From Thermocaproicibacter sp036260805 (GTDB taxonomy: Bacteria > Bacillota > Clostridia > Oscillospirales > Acutalibacteraceae), in NCBI GenBank assembly GCA_036260805.1, contig DATALZ010000017.1, positions 1-51,190 on the forward strand: a stretch of 51,190 nucleotides of DNA, in the 5' to 3' direction. The notes below the pieces were generated by a model, which was not told the DNA's origin, did no database searches, and was given only the letters and a program-made list of their open reading frames with translations. Below, in pieces: positions 50,458-51,190 of the stretch. The position numbers and the translations under genes were made by a program. Numbering within the stretch: the first letter of the stretch is position 1; each line of letters opens with the position of its first letter.

Positions 50458-50576
50458 GCACTCAGGCCGTGCAGGCCCGTCCTTTCTGTCTTGAAAGAAA
50501 GGACGCAAAGTTCGCGCGGGGGGATTTTGATTTCACTTAGAGAGCGGCCCTAATAAAATCCCCCCTGCGCCCCCCG
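50458..50576 (+). repeat. Two-hairpin repeat element, left inverted copy
   Basis: It opens with GCACTCAGGCCGTGCAGGCCC. Hairpin 1 follows (CGTCCTTTCT pairs with AGAAAGGACG, 50478-50505), then CAAAGTTCG, then hairpin 2 (GCGGGGGGATTTT pairs with AAAATCCCCCCTGC, 50516-50568) and CGCCCCCC. The same arrangement occurs inverted at 50797-50915. No coding potential. Confidence 0.75.
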
Positions 50577-50796
50577 GAGAGCCGTCAAACTGCCATTCAA
50601 GCGAACGAACGGCTTTCTGATTTTCATGGGCGATATTGATTTTTATGCCTCTCTGCCACAAAGAAAGATCGGCCGTCTGAGCAGCTAACAATCAGAACAC
50701 TGCCTGATCAAGGTTGTTACTGACAGGCAGTAATAAGTAAAAACGTCAATGAAAACCACAACGCCAATTGAGCAAATCATGGTTGTTGGGGAGACT
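50577..50796. other. Non-coding stretch between the inverted repeat copies
   Basis: About 220 bases without a convincing open frame. The only structure seen is a weak hairpin (CTGCCTG/CAGGCAG, about 50700-50730). Confidence 0.5.
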
Positions 50797-50915
50797 CGGG
50801 GATGCAGGGGGAATTTTCTAAATACCAATCTCGTCGGGAGTTGGAAATCCCCCCTGCTCGGACTTTGCATACTTTCGGCCGAATCCGAAAGTATGGGCCC
50901 GCACGGCCTGAGTGC
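50797..50915 (-). repeat. Two-hairpin repeat element, right inverted copy
   Basis: Read on the minus strand it opens GCACTCAGGCCGTGCGGGCCC. Hairpin 1 is here CATACTTTCGG/CCGAAAGTATG (50868-50895), CAAAGTCCG follows, and hairpin 2 is GCAGGGGGGATTT/AAATTCCCCCTGC. Hairpin 1 arms differ from the left copy but still pair perfectly. Confidence 0.75.
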
Positions 50916-51068
50916 GAACCAATGATAACCTGAGCCATAAGTATTAAGATACCTAGCCACAGGCTAGCACATAGCAAGGCACCGTGCACCCCAGATTGAG
51001 GGCAATGAAAGAAATAGCAGAGCCATAATTCCGGGACTCTGAAATTAAAAAACAGGAGACGGCAAAAC

Positions 51069-51190
51069 ATGCAGATATCCAACAGCGACAGGGCGAAAAT
51101 TCTGGTGCAGGCTCTGCCCTATATTCAAACACACGCAGGAAAAACCATTGTGGTAAAATACGGCGGCAGCGCCATGGTGGACGAAGCCCT
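51069..51190 (+). CDS. argB: Acetylglutamate kinase, 3'-truncated by the window edge
   Basis: Only the first 40 residues are in the window. They match the N-terminus of ArgB, which phosphorylates N-acetylglutamate in arginine synthesis: ILVQALPYIQTHAGKTIVVKYGGSAM, including the phosphate-binding KYGG-x-AM loop. AGGAG lies 12 bases before the ATG. The 153 bases between the repeat and this start contain one small hairpin (CTAGCC/GGCTAG near 50953-50967) and no clear promoter or arginine operator. Other arg genes may follow outside the window. Confidence 0.88.
   Translation, partial: MQISNSDRAKILVQALPYIQTHAGKTIVVKYGGSAMVDEA

Noticed and set aside
50916..51068. An arginine-responsive leader or operator upstream of argB
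   Set aside because: No ARG-box-like dyad, T-box bulge or terminator/antiterminator pair could be seen, only one small hairpin.

Overview
The window looks like a chromosomal segment of a low-to-mid GC Firmicute of the class Clostridia, most likely the Oscillospiraceae/Acutalibacteraceae (Clostridium leptum) side. The evidence is the Bacillus/Clostridium-type order glmU-prs-pth-mfd-prsA-like, a T-box leader in front of hisS-aspS, pyruvate phosphate dikinase, a VanW-domain wall protein, strong AGGAGG ribosome sites with some GTG/TTG starts, and many U-tailed hairpin terminators. Placement below class is inference. No tRNA, rRNA, CRISPR array, integrase or intact insertion sequence was seen.

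Layout. 1-2255: end of an ABC exporter operon (ATPase plus 538-aa permease). 2.3-6.7 kb: poorly characterised envelope or hypothetical genes, separated by hairpin terminators and small repeats. 7-8.5 kb: an Smr-domain protein and a GT28/MGDG-synthase-type glycolipid glucosyltransferase. 8.9-14.7 kb: a VanW wall protein, then a GT2 glycosyltransferase, a flippase-like membrane protein and glutamine-dependent NAD synthetase, the last two overlapping. 14.8-18.1 kb: HAD phosphatase, DUF4349 lipoprotein, a zinc-site membrane protein and an HD hydrolase. 18.1-26.1 kb, minus strand: prsA-like lipoprotein, mfd, pth, prs and a C-terminally truncated glmU. 26.4-34.6 kb, mostly plus strand: ppdK, a small membrane protein, a divergent pair (TlpA-like thioredoxin / thioredoxin-reductase-like flavoprotein), mutY, an EamA transporter and an L-lactate-dehydrogenase-family protein. 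34.7-39.3 kb: ParA-ComFB-YwlG cluster, a PH-domain membrane protein, small genes (ArsC/Spx-like, DUF1653) and an XRE-regulator/membrane-protein pair. 39.4-41.5 kb: GntR(YtrA)-ABC transporter operon. 41.8-46.8 kb: mreC-mreD-PBP2-MinD-like-mgsA, an elongation/cell-shape cluster. 46.8-50.4 kb: T-box, hisS, aspS. 50.4-51.2 kb: a repeat-bearing intergenic region and the start of argB.

The genes are mainly housekeeping: wall elongation, tRNA charging, nucleotide and cofactor supply, transcription-coupled repair and redox balance. The most unusual material lies between genes. One family of roughly 60-110 bp interspersed imperfect palindromes occurs at least seven times. Four copies carry a central 16-17 bp hairpin in which one copy shows paired, compensatory base changes. 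A second, two-hairpin element of about 119 bp occurs as an inverted pair between aspS and argB. Protein-level oddities are a GlmU without its acetyltransferase domain, a thioredoxin-reductase homologue without the usual NADPH-binding signature, a lactate dehydrogenase homologue with proline at the substrate-specificity position, and a T-box whose candidate specifier contains overlapping Asp and His codons.
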